Assembly (NCBI GenBank): GCA_016182605.1
Contig: JACPGE010000024.1
Coordinates: 1-64,000, forward strand
DNA length: 64,000 bases
Direction of reading: 5' to 3'
Origin: Candidatus Hydrogenedentota bacterium
Lineage (GTDB): Bacteria; Hydrogenedentota; Hydrogenedentia; Hydrogenedentales; JAEUWI01
This document shows positions 8,211-16,623 of the stretch, one piece after another. The first letter of the stretch is position 1. Every line of letters starts with the position of its first letter. A program made the position numbers and the translations under genes. Under the pieces are notes generated by a model that worked only from the letters and a program-made list of their open reading frames with translations, was not told the origin of the DNA and did not search any database.

Positions 8211-9236
8211 TCAGGGAAGGTAAGTGACTTCTTTCTTCATGACTTCGAGCAGGGGCCGGATTTCCCGGATGAGGTTGACGAACTTTTCCGGCTTGAGCGA
8301 TTGGGGTCCGTCAGAGAAGGCGGCTTCCGGATGGGGATGCACCTCGACCATGATGCCATCGGCGCCCGCGGCAACAGCGGCGCGCGCCATGGGAGTCACG
8401 AGGTCCCAGTGGCCGCTGGCGTGGCTGGGATCGATGACGATGGGCAGGTGCGTATACTTTTGGAGCACGGGCACCGCCTGGATGTCGAGGGTGTTGCGGG
8501 TCTCGGTCTCGAAGGTCCGGATGCCGCGTTCACAGAGAACAACATTGGGGTTGCCCTCGGACATGATGTATTCGGCGGACATGAGGAGTTCGTTGATGGT
8601 GGACATCATGCCGCGCTTGAGAAAGACGGGCTTGCTGGATTTGCCGACCGCCTTGAGGAGGCCGTAATTCTGCATATTCCGGGCGCCGATCTGAAACATG
8701 TCGGCGTGCTCTTCCACGAGGGGGACCTGCTCCACGTTCATGACCTCGGTCACGACGGGGAGTCCGAAGGCCTTGCCGGCCTCTTCGAGGAGGAGCAGGC
8801 CCTCGGCTTCCAGGCCCTGAAAGCTGTAGGGCGAGGTGCGGGGCTTGTAGGCGCCGCCGCGAAGCATATTGGCGCCGGCCTCCTTGACGATGCGGGCGGA
8901 TTCCATGATTTGCGCTTCCGACTCGACGGAACAGGGGCCGCCGACAATACAGAAATGCCCCGCGCCGATCTTGACGCCCCCCACCTCGATGACGGTGGGT
9001 TCCGGGCGGACTTCACGGCTGGCCAGTTTGTAGGCCTTGAGGATGGGCAGCACCTGTTCCACATGGGGCATGGATTCGAGGGCGGTGAGGCGGTGTTTTT
9101 CGCGGTCGTCGCCGACGGCGGCGATAATGGTGCGTTCGACGCCTTCAATGACATGGGGGCGGTAGCCGAATTCTTTGACCTTCTGTACAACCTGCTCCAC
9201 GTCTTCTTTCTTGCGTGAAGACATCACGATAATCAT
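8211..9236 (-). CDS. aroF: 3-deoxy-7-phosphoheptulonate synthase (DAHP synthase, type I-beta)
   Basis: First enzyme of the shikimate pathway, joining phosphoenolpyruvate and erythrose-4-phosphate. The 341-residue protein has an N-terminal ferredoxin-like domain of about 70 residues ([20 protein letters not shown]...), as in Thermotoga-type enzymes where it mediates feedback control. The TIM barrel follows, with the family blocks [37 protein letters not shown] and [17 protein letters not shown] precedes the start. The start codon lies only 28 bp from the structured repeat at 9265-9473, so the repeat occupies the leader or promoter region of this gene. scpB and rluB follow on the same strand. 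Confidence 0.93.
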   Translation of the reverse strand: MIIVMSSRKKEDVEQVVQKVKEFGYRPHVIEGVERTIIAAVGDDREKHRLTALESMPHVEQVLPILKAYKLASREVRPEPTVIEVGGVKIGAGHFCIVGGPCSVESEAQIMESARIVKEAGANMLRGGAYKPRTSPYSFQGLEAEGLLLLEEAGKAFGLPVVTEVMNVEQVPLVEEHADMFQIGARNMQNYGLLKAVGKSSKPVFLKRGMMSTINELLMSAEYIMSEGNPNVVLCERGIRTFETETRNTLDIQAVPVLQKYTHLPIVIDPSHASGHWDLVTPMARAAVAAGADGIMVEVHPHPEAAFSDGPQSLKPEKFVNLIREIRPLLEVMKKEVTYLP

Positions 9237-9264
9237 GGTAGTGAGATCCTTGTCATTAAAGGGG

Positions 9265-9473
9265 TTAGCCCGGATAAATCACGGGCTCCAATCGATGTAG
9301 TCATAACATCCGCATACACATATCGTTTTCCCGACGTTAAGTCTGGGAATAAGAAACAGCCCGTGATTTAGCCTGCCCCATGAACGCCAGCAACATCGCC
9401 ACGCTGAGCATATTTCACCACGTTGCCAATCCGAATGTAATCTGGAGGCCACCGAATGGTGAAATATGCGGGC
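9265..9473. repeat. structured dispersed repeat, copy A (209 bp)
   Basis: One of three copies of the same element (others at 23004-23215 and 28095-28306). Helix P1: GCCC (9268-9271) with GGGC (9470-9473). Helix P2: TAAATCACGGGCT (9275-9287) with AGCCCGTGATTTA (9358-9370), 13 perfect pairs. P2 contains an inner hairpin, TTCCC (9328-9332)/GGGAA (9345-9349) plus GAC/GTC. Helix P3: GCATATTTCACCA (9408-9420) with TGGTGAAATATGC (9457-9469), 13 perfect pairs. This is the most diverged copy. Relative to copies B and C, several pairs are changed on both sides. It lies between the divergent genes aroF and the vWA lipoprotein. The rest of this 475-bp gap (9474-9711) holds no gene. Confidence 0.85.
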
Positions 9474-9711
9474 CGGCCCCGGTTCGGAAAGGCCGGGCAG
9501 TATAGCGTTTTGCAGTGGAAAATTGCAACGTGGGGATTGAATGTGACGCGGGGACGGCTCGTCAGTATAGATACAATGGAGGTGACGCGCTGTGCGCCGT
9601 GGCCGATACTTTATTGACAAGCCGCCCTTCGATGGGCCATCTTGAATCCCCGTGGGTGCGCCCGCGCCAATCCGGCAAAAAACTACCCAGGTACGCCTGA
9701 GGGAGGTTGTC

Positions 9712-11766
9712 ATGTGCTCTAAACGGCTCTCTCACCTTGTCTTACTCCTTGTTGCCACATTCGCGATGGCGGGTTGCGAACCGCCCCGGCCGGTGGAGGC
9801 CGTCTCTACGGCAGAGTCCGAATTAAACTTTGCCATGAGCCAGCTCCCCCGTTTTCTGGAGGTGTGGAACAACAATGTGGGCGTCCCGGCGCTGACCCTG
9901 AATGTGGAACCCTCGGCGCCCTGGATCGTGGTCAATGTGAACACGGTGAGCAGCGAGGCCCCTCCCACAGAAACGGGACCCTTCGACCGGCAGACAATCC
10001 AGGTGACGATCGACCGGAACCAGCTCACTCGGGGCAACCACGAGGGTTTTATCCGCTTTACGGCTTCAGGGATCGCCACGCGATCGGTGAAAGTGCTGGT
10101 GAGCCAGGATTTCGATGGGACCCAGGATTCGCTACGCATCCTGAATCCCGCCGCAGTCTATTCCGAGCCTTACCTCATCGATTTCTCCTTTTCGTTGCGC
10201 GATGCGATGGACAATGCGGTGGTCGCGGAGCCGGCGCAGTTCGAGCTTGAAGCACGCGAAGGCTCCGAGAGGATAGGCGACGAGACGGGATTTCATCTGA
10301 TTCGGGGTGCGGCGCGGCAACTCAAGATCGAGCTGGTGCTGGACTACACGCTGAGCATGCAGAACATGCCCGGGGCCATCGACGCGATGGAGGACTCGGC
10401 AATCGACGTGCTCTTGCCCTCGCTGAACGAGGATGCGCTGGTGGGGGTGACGGAATTTCACCGGGACGACCGGGAGTCGCAACGCGTGGCGGCGTTCACG
10501 GTGAGCCGCGAACTGCTGACCACCCGGATCCGCGGCATTCAAGACGATTTCGTGAACGGATTTTCCTCCGGCTCACGCATGCTGGATGCGGTCTACGATG
10601 GGGTGACCCGCTTCGACGCGGAGGGACAGGATCAGGACGCGCGGTTTATCCTGCTCTTCTCGGATGGCGACGATTCCTCCAGCACGCATTCGACGAACAA
10701 TGTGGTGCAGCTTGCGCGGGCGCGCGGCGTGCGCATATACGCGATCGCCTTCGGCACCGACAGCAATTTCACGGACCTGATCGACATCACCACGCGCACG
10801 GGCGGGGCGATCTTTGAAGCGGCCTCGACGGACGAACTGGAATCCACGTTTGAGCGCATCGTGATGGACCTGCAGGGGCAATACAACCTGCGCTGGGCCT
10901 CGCTGGCGCGCAACAGCACGCCGGTGATTCCCAGCTTCACCATCGGGCTCAACAGCGAATCCGCCACCTACGCCGCGCAGACGGCTTTTGTGCCCACGGC
11001 GCATGCGGGCAACGGCCCGCTCGAAGGGCGGCTGCGGCTGGTAAGCTCCGACAATGAAGAAAATACCATCGTGTTTCTGCGCGCGGACTACGTGCCGCGC
11101 TTTATCCGCGAAATGAGCATCTTCCTGCGCAGCGCGGAAGACTTCACGGTCAGCGTGGTGGATGCCGCGGACGACGGCCTGCTCGGTGGATGGACGGTGA
11201 CCCAGGAACCATTGGACGGCGGCATTCTGGTAACCGCGGTGAGCCCTGCCTCGAATGCGTACATTCCGTTCGGCACCTTTGGCCCCCTGCTGCGGATCGA
11301 TTTTGACGCGCTGATTCCGGAGGAGGAGGAACTCTTCGATTCCATCTTTATTGACAATACGTTGTATGCGAGTGGGCAGACCTTTGTGGTGGAAGATGTC
11401 CCCAGTGTGGAGCCTGGTGGGGAAGGAGAAGGCGAAGGAGAGGGAGAAGGCGAGGGCGAGGGCGAGGAGCCGATGCCTGAGTTGCGCACGAATATCACGG
11501 AACTCTTCTTCAACAGTCCGTTGGGGTTGACCAATTTCGTGGTGTGGAACGGCGCGGACAACGGGAGCACGCTGGACTTCTCGATTGGCCACAACCTGAC
11601 GCAGACGGGCGTAACCATCAACCCGAATTCGGAGCAGAGCACGGGCCCGACCGATCGGAAAATGATCACGGTGACCATAGCGAGTGTGCTGGACGATGCC
11701 GGCGATCTTATTATCGATTGGGAGGGTGAACCTCTGGCCATTCCCGTGATCGTCGACGTGCCGTAA
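9712..11766 (+). CDS. von Willebrand factor A domain lipoprotein
   Basis: A 684-residue envelope lipoprotein; the lipobox ends FAMAGC at Cys22. Residues of about 35-150 form a beta-sandwich-like repeat of BACON type (SAPWIVVNVN, GFIRFTASG). The vWA domain follows from about 204, with metal-site residues Asp211, Thr213 and Ser215 (DYTLS, a variant of DxSxS) and LFSDGDDSS further on. A linker of alternating Gly and Glu (about 569-587) leads to a second BACON-like repeat at the C-terminus. vWA domains bind proteins through a metal ion, so a surface adhesion or scaffold role is likely, but the partner is unknown. GGGAGG precedes the ATG. A zinc-ribbon gene follows after 14 bp. Confidence 0.82.
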   Translation: MCSKRLSHLVLLLVATFAMAGCEPPRPVEAVSTAESELNFAMSQLPRFLEVWNNNVGVPALTLNVEPSAPWIVVNVNTVSSEAPPTETGPFDRQTIQVTIDRNQLTRGNHEGFIRFTASGIATRSVKVLVSQDFDGTQDSLRILNPAAVYSEPYLIDFSFSLRDAMDNAVVAEPAQFELEAREGSERIGDETGFHLIRGAARQLKIELVLDYTLSMQNMPGAIDAMEDSAIDVLLPSLNEDALVGVTEFHRDDRESQRVAAFTVSRELLTTRIRGIQDDFVNGFSSGSRMLDAVYDGVTRFDAEGQDQDARFILLFSDGDDSSSTHSTNNVVQLARARGVRIYAIAFGTDSNFTDLIDITTRTGGAIFEAASTDELESTFERIVMDLQGQYNLRWASLARNSTPVIPSFTIGLNSESATYAAQTAFVPTAHAGNGPLEGRLRLVSSDNEENTIVFLRADYVPRFIREMSIFLRSAEDFTVSVVDAADDGLLGGWTVTQEPLDGGILVTAVSPASNAYIPFGTFGPLLRIDFDALIPEEEELFDSIFIDNTLYASGQTFVVEDVPSVEPGGEGEGEGEGEGEGEGEEPMPELRTNITELFFNSPLGLTNFVVWNGADNGSTLDFSIGHNLTQTGVTINPNSEQSTGPTDRKMITVTIASVLDDAGDLIIDWEGEPLAIPVIVDVP

Positions 11767-11780
11767 GGGTGGGGTAGTTC

Positions 11781-12170
11781 ATGGCACCTTCGAATCTGGA
11801 AATGCCCGCGTGCGCCCGATGTGGCTGGTCAGGAAGCTTGGCGCCTCTCGACGCCGAGGGTGCACGCCGCTGCCCGGCATGTGGTCACGTCTTGGGTTCG
11901 ACTTCGGCGGACGATGTGATCGAGGTGGATGCGGTGCCTGTGGGCGGGCTGCCCGCGGCAAGCGAGCCGGATTACAGTGAGGACCCGTTCTTCGATCCTG
12001 CGTTGCAGGAACACCCGCCTGAATATGGCTGGCGCGGCCAGTCCGTGCAGTTCGAGCGCACGTACCGCGGGGGTGGCGGATGCGGGTGCTGCCTCGGCGG
12101 CTGCTTGATGGCGGTCGTGCTGATCTACCTGCTTTTCCGGGGTCTGGCAAGTGTGTTGTTCGGGGTGTAG
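11781..12170 (+). CDS. zinc-ribbon membrane protein of unknown function
   Basis: A 129-residue protein. The N-terminus has two CxxC knuckles, CARCGWSG (about 12-15) and CPACGH (about 32-35), forming a zinc ribbon. A flexible acidic middle follows, then a glycine/cysteine-rich patch (GGGGCGCCLGGC, about 97-108) that runs into one hydrophobic membrane segment at the C-terminus (LMAVVLIYLLFRGL). The layout resembles tail-anchored zinc-ribbon proteins of unknown role. It starts 14 bp after the vWA lipoprotein gene and is probably in the same transcript. nadE is convergent, 23 bp away. Confidence 0.6.
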   Translation: MAPSNLEMPACARCGWSGSLAPLDAEGARRCPACGHVLGSTSADDVIEVDAVPVGGLPAASEPDYSEDPFFDPALQEHPPEYGWRGQSVQFERTYRGGGGCGCCLGGCLMAVVLIYLLFRGLASVLFGV

Positions 12171-12193
12171 GTGACCGGCAAGCACGCGTCCGT

Positions 12194-14122
12194 TTAGGCG
12201 ATCTCCAGTTTCGCTTCCTTCAGTTCCACTAACTCGTGATCGATACTCTGGGTGACCGGGAAGCGAAAACCCGTTTTGGGATCGAGGTCCAGGTCCATCA
12301 CTTTGAGCGCAACGGGATGCTGATCGCGCTTCCACTGGTTCTGACAGAAGCGGCGCGCAAAGTCCGCCGTCCATTCGCGCAGTTGTTCTGGCGTGTGGCC
12401 CGGGTGGCGCACGCAAGCAATGCGCCAACAATCCACGAGGGATAGCCGCCTGCGCGCGTAGAGGTGAAGCAGATCGTCCAGGACGACATAGGGCATGAGG
12501 TCCGATTCGTCTTTCTGATCGGGGGCCAGTTCCGCACTGGGGGGAATATCGAGCACACGCTGCAGCGCCTTAATGTTGTCGCGTTTCGCCAGGTAGGCCA
12601 GCAACTCCGACACGAGGGTCTTGGGCACATTCGCGATCGGCGAGTAGCCGCCCTGGTTGTCTCCTCCGGTGGTGGTATAGCCGACGGCAGCTTCGCTCAA
12701 GTTGGAAGTGACCAGCACCAGCCCCCCCACGCTGTTCGCCCAGTTGAGCATCATGGCGCCGCGCACACGGGCCTGCAAGTTTTGCTTTGCGAGGGCGGTA
12801 ACTTTGTCCGCGCCACCCGCCAGCACTTCGGCGAACTCCGTGGCGACCGCCGTCTCGGTGTCGATGGCCAGGACGCGGAAAGGCACGCCCAGTTCGACCG
12901 CGAGGGCCTGCGCTGCGTCGTGGGTGCCCGAAGAACTGTAGGCGGCCGTGGGCAGATAGACCGTATCCACGTGGGCGGCGAATTTGTCCGGCTGGGCGCC
13001 TTCCTTCAGGGCCTTGGCTGCTTCCACCGCTAACAAGAGGCACAGGGCGCTGTCGCGGCCGCCGGAAAGGGCGACGAGGAAGCGTTCGAAAGCGCCAACC
13101 TTTTCGAAGTAGTCGCGCAGCCCGAGCACCAATGCGTCGAACAGCTCGTCGAGGTATTGTTCCCGGGTTGGCCCGGGCGCGCTTTCGCCGCTGACATAGA
13201 AGCTCTTGGGCAACTGGGCGGCGTATTCCCTTAGCGAGGCGGGGCGGAAAACCCCCTCAATCGCGCGAACCATTTCCGGACGCACCCCGCAGCCGGCCTT
13301 TTCCTCGCGCCAGGTGGTGTTCTCCCGGCGGTCCTGGAGCAGATCGTCGAGATCCACCAGGCCGGTCGTGAGGGTCCACATGCTGCGGGAGAGGATGGGG
13401 CCTTCCGCCACGATGCCGTTGGGCGTTGCGATGAGTCCGCCGCCATCGAAGACGAGGCGGCTGTTGTCGCAACCGAGAAGATTCGCGTAGGCGTAGACGG
13501 ACTTCAGGTGCGCCGCCGTGCTCTCGACCAGGCGCTTGCGGTGATCGTTCTTGCAGGGGGTGAACGGCGACGCGCTCGGATTGCAGACGATCTCCGCGCC
13601 TGCGCGGACGCGTTCCTGCGCGGGGGAATTGGGCGACCAGAGATCCTCGCAGATCTCCATGCTTAGCTTGCCGAAGGGCAGTTCGAAAACGAGATCGCCC
13701 GCGGGCACGCCGTTGATGCGGGTCTGGCCGCCTTCCCAGGGGGTGTAGTTGCGGCCCTCATAGAAGATGCTGTAAGTGGGCAGATGGCGCTTGAGCACCA
13801 GGCCATGTATCACGCCGCAGTAGAGCAGGGCGGCCGCATTGTAGACGCGTGACTCGATCTGGACGGGCAAGCCGGCCACGACCGCGATGCCGCCGCAGGC
13901 CTGTGCGAGTTCCGCGAGGCTGGCCCAACTGTGGCGCGTGATATCGGGCCAGAAGATGCGATCTTCGAGGCTGTACCCAGAGAGGGCAAGTTCGGGCGTC
14001 ACCAGCAGATGCACCCCGCGCTGCTTCGCCTCGGCGATGACCTGCACGAGCCGCGCGCGGTTGCCGGGGAAATCGCCGGCCTTCACGGAGACGGAAGCCA
14101 CGCCAATCTTGACAAGACGCAT
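12194..14122 (-). CDS. nadE: glutamine-dependent NAD+ synthetase
   Basis: Converts nicotinate adenine dinucleotide to NAD+ using ammonia from its own glutaminase. The 642-residue protein has an N-terminal nitrilase-type glutaminase with Glu44 (TPELALSGY), Lys111 (LKRHLPTY) and Cys158 (MEICEDLW), then the synthetase domain with the pyrophosphate loop LSGGRDSALC and the block TSNLSEAAVGYTTTGGDNQGG. Both halves look complete. The start at 14122 was chosen because GGAG lies about 10 bases upstream and the family begins MRLVKIGVAS-like; an earlier in-frame start would add 42 unrelated residues. With pncA and a Nudix gene upstream on the same strand it forms a NAD salvage group. Confidence 0.94.
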   Translation of the reverse strand: MRLVKIGVASVSVKAGDFPGNRARLVQVIAEAKQRGVHLLVTPELALSGYSLEDRIFWPDITRHSWASLAELAQACGGIAVVAGLPVQIESRVYNAAALLYCGVIHGLVLKRHLPTYSIFYEGRNYTPWEGGQTRINGVPAGDLVFELPFGKLSMEICEDLWSPNSPAQERVRAGAEIVCNPSASPFTPCKNDHRKRLVESTAAHLKSVYAYANLLGCDNSRLVFDGGGLIATPNGIVAEGPILSRSMWTLTTGLVDLDDLLQDRRENTTWREEKAGCGVRPEMVRAIEGVFRPASLREYAAQLPKSFYVSGESAPGPTREQYLDELFDALVLGLRDYFEKVGAFERFLVALSGGRDSALCLLLAVEAAKALKEGAQPDKFAAHVDTVYLPTAAYSSSGTHDAAQALAVELGVPFRVLAIDTETAVATEFAEVLAGGADKVTALAKQNLQARVRGAMMLNWANSVGGLVLVTSNLSEAAVGYTTTGGDNQGGYSPIANVPKTLVSELLAYLAKRDNIKALQRVLDIPPSAELAPDQKDESDLMPYVVLDDLLHLYARRRLSLVDCWRIACVRHPGHTPEQLREWTADFARRFCQNQWKRDQHPVALKVMDLDLDPKTGFRFPVTQSIDHELVELKEAKLEIA

Positions 14123-14127
14123 CGCAG

Positions 14128-14697
14128 TTACTCCGTTGCTTTCTGGATTGCCGCCGGCTCCAGCCAGGTCTCCACGGGGACACCGCTGAGCTGGGCAATG
14201 GCCGCCGCGAGTTCGTTGGGATAGCGGGTGCCGATGAGCAGATGGCACCCGTTACTGTACTCGATTCGCACACCCAGTTTTCCCTGGATGTTGTAGGCCT
14301 TGCCATGGCGCACGTAGCGTATCCCCCAGCCGCCGTACTCGGCGACAGGACGGTAGACCACCGGGATGACGGCCGTGACCGATTCCAGTTCGATCTTGCG
14401 CACCTTGCGGTGCAGGGGCTTGAATCGCACAAACAATCCCGCCGTGGTCACTTCCACCTGCAGTTTCGCGGCAGCAAAGAACAGCAGCAAGAGCCCGTTC
14501 CCCAACAGGAGTATTCCACCAAGTACGGAAAGCTTGCCGTCCGTCATCACCTCGGAAAAGACCTTGCCGTGGATCAGTTGCTGACTCATCATCCAGAGGG
14601 TCGTGCCTAAGAGCGGCGAGCTGATCAGTACCAGCATGATCCAGAGCCAAGGCTGCCGAAACTGCTGATCTTCGCGAAATAGTCGTTGTTCATCCAT
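14128..14697 (-). CDS. membrane protein with PH-like domain, unknown function
   Basis: A 189-residue protein with two membrane helices (about residues 17-38 and 57-80), followed by a soluble part with alternating strands (VEVTTAGLFVRFKPLHRKVRKIELESVTAV, seen in pieces) like the bacterial PH domains attached to short membrane anchors. It ends with a helix holding YPNELAAAIAQ. The start at 14697 (MDEQRLF) is preferred over an upstream in-frame start, which would add 28 unlikely residues, but no clear ribosome site is seen. It lies 5 bp before nadE, so it is probably in the same operon; whether it is involved in NAD metabolism is unknown. Confidence 0.6.
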   Translation of the reverse strand: MDEQRLFREDQQFRQPWLWIMLVLISSPLLGTTLWMMSQQLIHGKVFSEVMTDGKLSVLGGILLLGNGLLLLFFAAAKLQVEVTTAGLFVRFKPLHRKVRKIELESVTAVIPVVYRPVAEYGGWGIRYVRHGKAYNIQGKLGVRIEYSNGCHLLIGTRYPNELAAAIAQLSGVPVETWLEPAAIQKATE

Positions 14698-14798
14698 GAT
14701 TTGTGACTCAAGAAGCGATACGGCATCGCATGTTTTCAGGCAATGGGCATTCCCCAGGGGGCCATGGCGCAAGTTTAGCACAGCAGCGCGGGGCGGGG

Positions 14799-14840
14799 CC
14801 TACTCCGCAATGGCGGCGCTGCGCACGCGCGGAATGCCGG
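14799..14840. repeat. 42-bp direct repeat: duplicated 3' end of pncA (copy 1)
   Basis: This segment matches 16050-16091 at 40 of 42 positions. Read on the minus strand it encodes GIPRVRSAAIAE and a stop, the exact C-terminus of the nicotinamidase at 16051, yet it lies just after the nuclease stop codon and is attached to no gene body. It marks one edge of a 1.2-kb insert. Confidence 0.85.
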
Positions 14841-14841
14841 A

Positions 14842-15948
14842 TCAGTTCTCTTCGGGCTGCGACTGACAATCCAACGTTAATTGGTAGAGTTCGTGGAGCT
14901 TTTCCTGCAACAACTGTTTGTCTGGTAGCTGGGTAGTGTATTCCGCAATCAGCGCCGGAGACAAACTGCGGCTGAGTGCGTATTCGACTACTTCGTCGTC
15001 TTTGGAGGCACAAAGTAGCAGGCCGATGGCCGGGTTTTCGTGAGACTTTCGCGAATCGCGGTCCAGCGCTTCGAGGTAAAAATTGAGTTTGCCCAGATGT
15101 TCGGGCTCAAAGCGGTCCACTTTGAGTTCGATCGCAACCAGACAGTTGAGTCCCCGGTGAAAAAAGAGCAGGTCTATCGCGAAGTCGCGTCCACCAACCT
15201 GCACAGGGTACTCCGAGCCCACGAAGCAGAAATCGCGCCCGAGTTCGATAAGAAAATCCCGCAACTGCAGCACGAGCCCTTTGTGCAAGTCCGCCTCGGA
15301 ATGGTGACTTGGCAGGCTCAAGAATTCAACAACATAGGAATCCTTGAAGACCGCACTCGCATTGGGATGGGCAAGAGTTGCCGGAAGTAACAATTTCGGG
15401 GGTGAAAGCATTGCCCGTTCAAATGCGGCACTCCGGTATTGGCGCTCGAGTTCGCGGCTGGACCATTGCTCGTCGATACACCTGCGCAGGTAGAATTCCT
15501 CTTCTTCAGGCCGCTTGCTCTGACCCAGAATTATCATGTGTTGTGTCCATGGCAATTCTCTCAGCAGTGCCGAGAGATCTGGCCGGTCTCGCCATGCCTC
15601 GAAAAACTGTCGCATGCGCCAGAGGTTTTGCGGCGAGAAGCCACGAACACCGGGTTGACGCCGCTGAACTTGCACGGAAAGTGCCGCGACCGTTCCTTTT
15701 CCCCACCCTTCGGACTCGATTCTCCGTGACAAAATCCCTCCAACCTGCCAATAGAGATCGACCAAGGTTGAATTTACGGCACGCAGGGACTTCGCGCGTG
15801 ACAGTTCAATTACGTTGACGATTTCGTCGATGGCATTCTCGGACACTACTTTCCGGGCCCGCAAGGAACCGGACCCAGATTCTGCCGCACTTGGCTTCCG
15901 CTTCAACGGCCACCTCCCTTCTGAAAAACGACCCAATACTGAGTTCAT
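14842..15948 (-). CDS. YhcG-type PDDEXK nuclease (DUF1016)
   Basis: A 368-residue protein of the YhcG/DUF1016 family. The N-terminal part (about 35-190) is the helical DUF1016_N domain with YWQVGGILSRRI, FSPQNLWRMRQFF and LPWTQHMIIL. The C-terminal part is a PD-(D/E)xK nuclease with catalytic Asp259 (FAIDLLFFH) and Glu274/Lys276 (VAIELKV), so the active site looks intact. Family members often sit in restriction-modification or defence loci, but no methylase or specificity gene is near. The gene is bracketed by a 42-bp direct repeat copied from the end of pncA, which suggests insertion. The start is uncertain, since no strong ribosome site is seen. Confidence 0.85.
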   Translation of the reverse strand: MNSVLGRFSEGRWPLKRKPSAAESGSGSLRARKVVSENAIDEIVNVIELSRAKSLRAVNSTLVDLYWQVGGILSRRIESEGWGKGTVAALSVQVQRRQPGVRGFSPQNLWRMRQFFEAWRDRPDLSALLRELPWTQHMIILGQSKRPEEEEFYLRRCIDEQWSSRELERQYRSAAFERAMLSPPKLLLPATLAHPNASAVFKDSYVVEFLSLPSHHSEADLHKGLVLQLRDFLIELGRDFCFVGSEYPVQVGGRDFAIDLLFFHRGLNCLVAIELKVDRFEPEHLGKLNFYLEALDRDSRKSHENPAIGLLLCASKDDEVVEYALSRSLSPALIAEYTTQLPDKQLLQEKLHELYQLTLDCQSQPEEN

Positions 15949-16049
15949 TCTGAGTCAACCGCTCTTATCGCGCCGGCCCAATAACAACCCTCCTGTCTCA
16001 GGTTCTTCCGCACCGGCTGGATCGGCGTCAGTTCGAACCGATACCACTT

Positions 16050-16091
16050 CCTACTCCGCGATGGCGGCGCTACGCACGCGCGGAATGCCGG
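16050..16091. repeat. 42-bp direct repeat: 3' end of pncA (copy 2, in the gene)
   Basis: This is the genuine 3' end of the nicotinamidase gene, plus one base beyond its stop. The other copy is at 14799-14840; two mismatches separate them. The repeats are in the same orientation and enclose 14841-16049, which contains only the nuclease gene and about 100 bp upstream of it. Confidence 0.85.
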
Positions 16092-16623
16092 CGGCTTCCA
16101 TCTCTACCAGGGCTTCGGCGACGGTCTGGTCGTTGACGCCGCGGCAGCCATCCTCGATGAGGATGGTTTCGAAGCCGGCGTGGAGGGCATCGAGCGCGGT
16201 GGCCTTCACGCAGTAGTCGGTGGCGAGGCCGGCGACGAAGACGCGGGTGATGCCCTTGTCGCGCAGGGCGGCCTCGAGCCTGGGGTTGCCAAAGGCGCTG
16301 TAACATTCGGCGTCGCGGTCCGTGCCTTTGTCGATAATCGTGGCGTCCAGGGGGACCATGAGTCCGCCGTGGAACTCGGCGCCGGGGGTGTTCTCGACGC
16401 AGTGTTCGGGCCAGCTTCCGTCGACGTACTCGGGGGCGAAGCTGAAGCTGCAATGGTCGCCGGGGTGCCAGTCGCGGGAGTAGAAGAGGTGCTCGAATTT
16501 CGGGATGACGCGGTTGATGGCGGGCACCACCATGTCGCCGCCGAGCACGGCGAGGGCGCCGCCGGGGCAGAAGTCGTTCTGCACGTCGACTACGATGAGG
16601 GCGTCCTGTTCAGTGATGTCCAT
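16051..16623 (-). CDS. pncA: nicotinamidase
   Basis: Deaminates nicotinamide to nicotinate for NAD salvage; possibly also acts on pyrazinamide-like amides, as the family does. The 190-residue protein shows the complete cysteine-hydrolase triad: Asp13 (VVDVQNDF), Lys99 (IDKGTDRD) and Cys138 (ATDYCVKAT). The metal ligands Asp51, His53 and His57 in RDWHPGDH are also present. The start (MDITEQDALIVVDVQ) lies 14 bp inside the end of the Nudix gene and is preceded by GAGGA, so translation should be coupled. Its last 41 bp are duplicated 1.25 kb downstream, after the nuclease gene. Confidence 0.93.
   Translation of the reverse strand: MDITEQDALIVVDVQNDFCPGGALAVLGGDMVVPAINRVIPKFEHLFYSRDWHPGDHCSFSFAPEYVDGSWPEHCVENTPGAEFHGGLMVPLDATIIDKGTDRDAECYSAFGNPRLEAALRDKGITRVFVAGLATDYCVKATALDALHAGFETILIEDGCRGVNDQTVAEALVEMEAAGIPRVRSAAIAE

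Noticed and set aside
9614-9642. TTGACA (9614-9619) as a promoter for the vWA lipoprotein gene
   Set aside because: The -35 is perfect, but the best -10 at 17 bp is CCATCT, a poor match. Not strong enough to annotate.
14842-15948. The nuclease as part of a type I restriction-modification locus
   Set aside because: DUF1016 genes often sit in such loci, but no hsdR, hsdM or hsdS gene is near.
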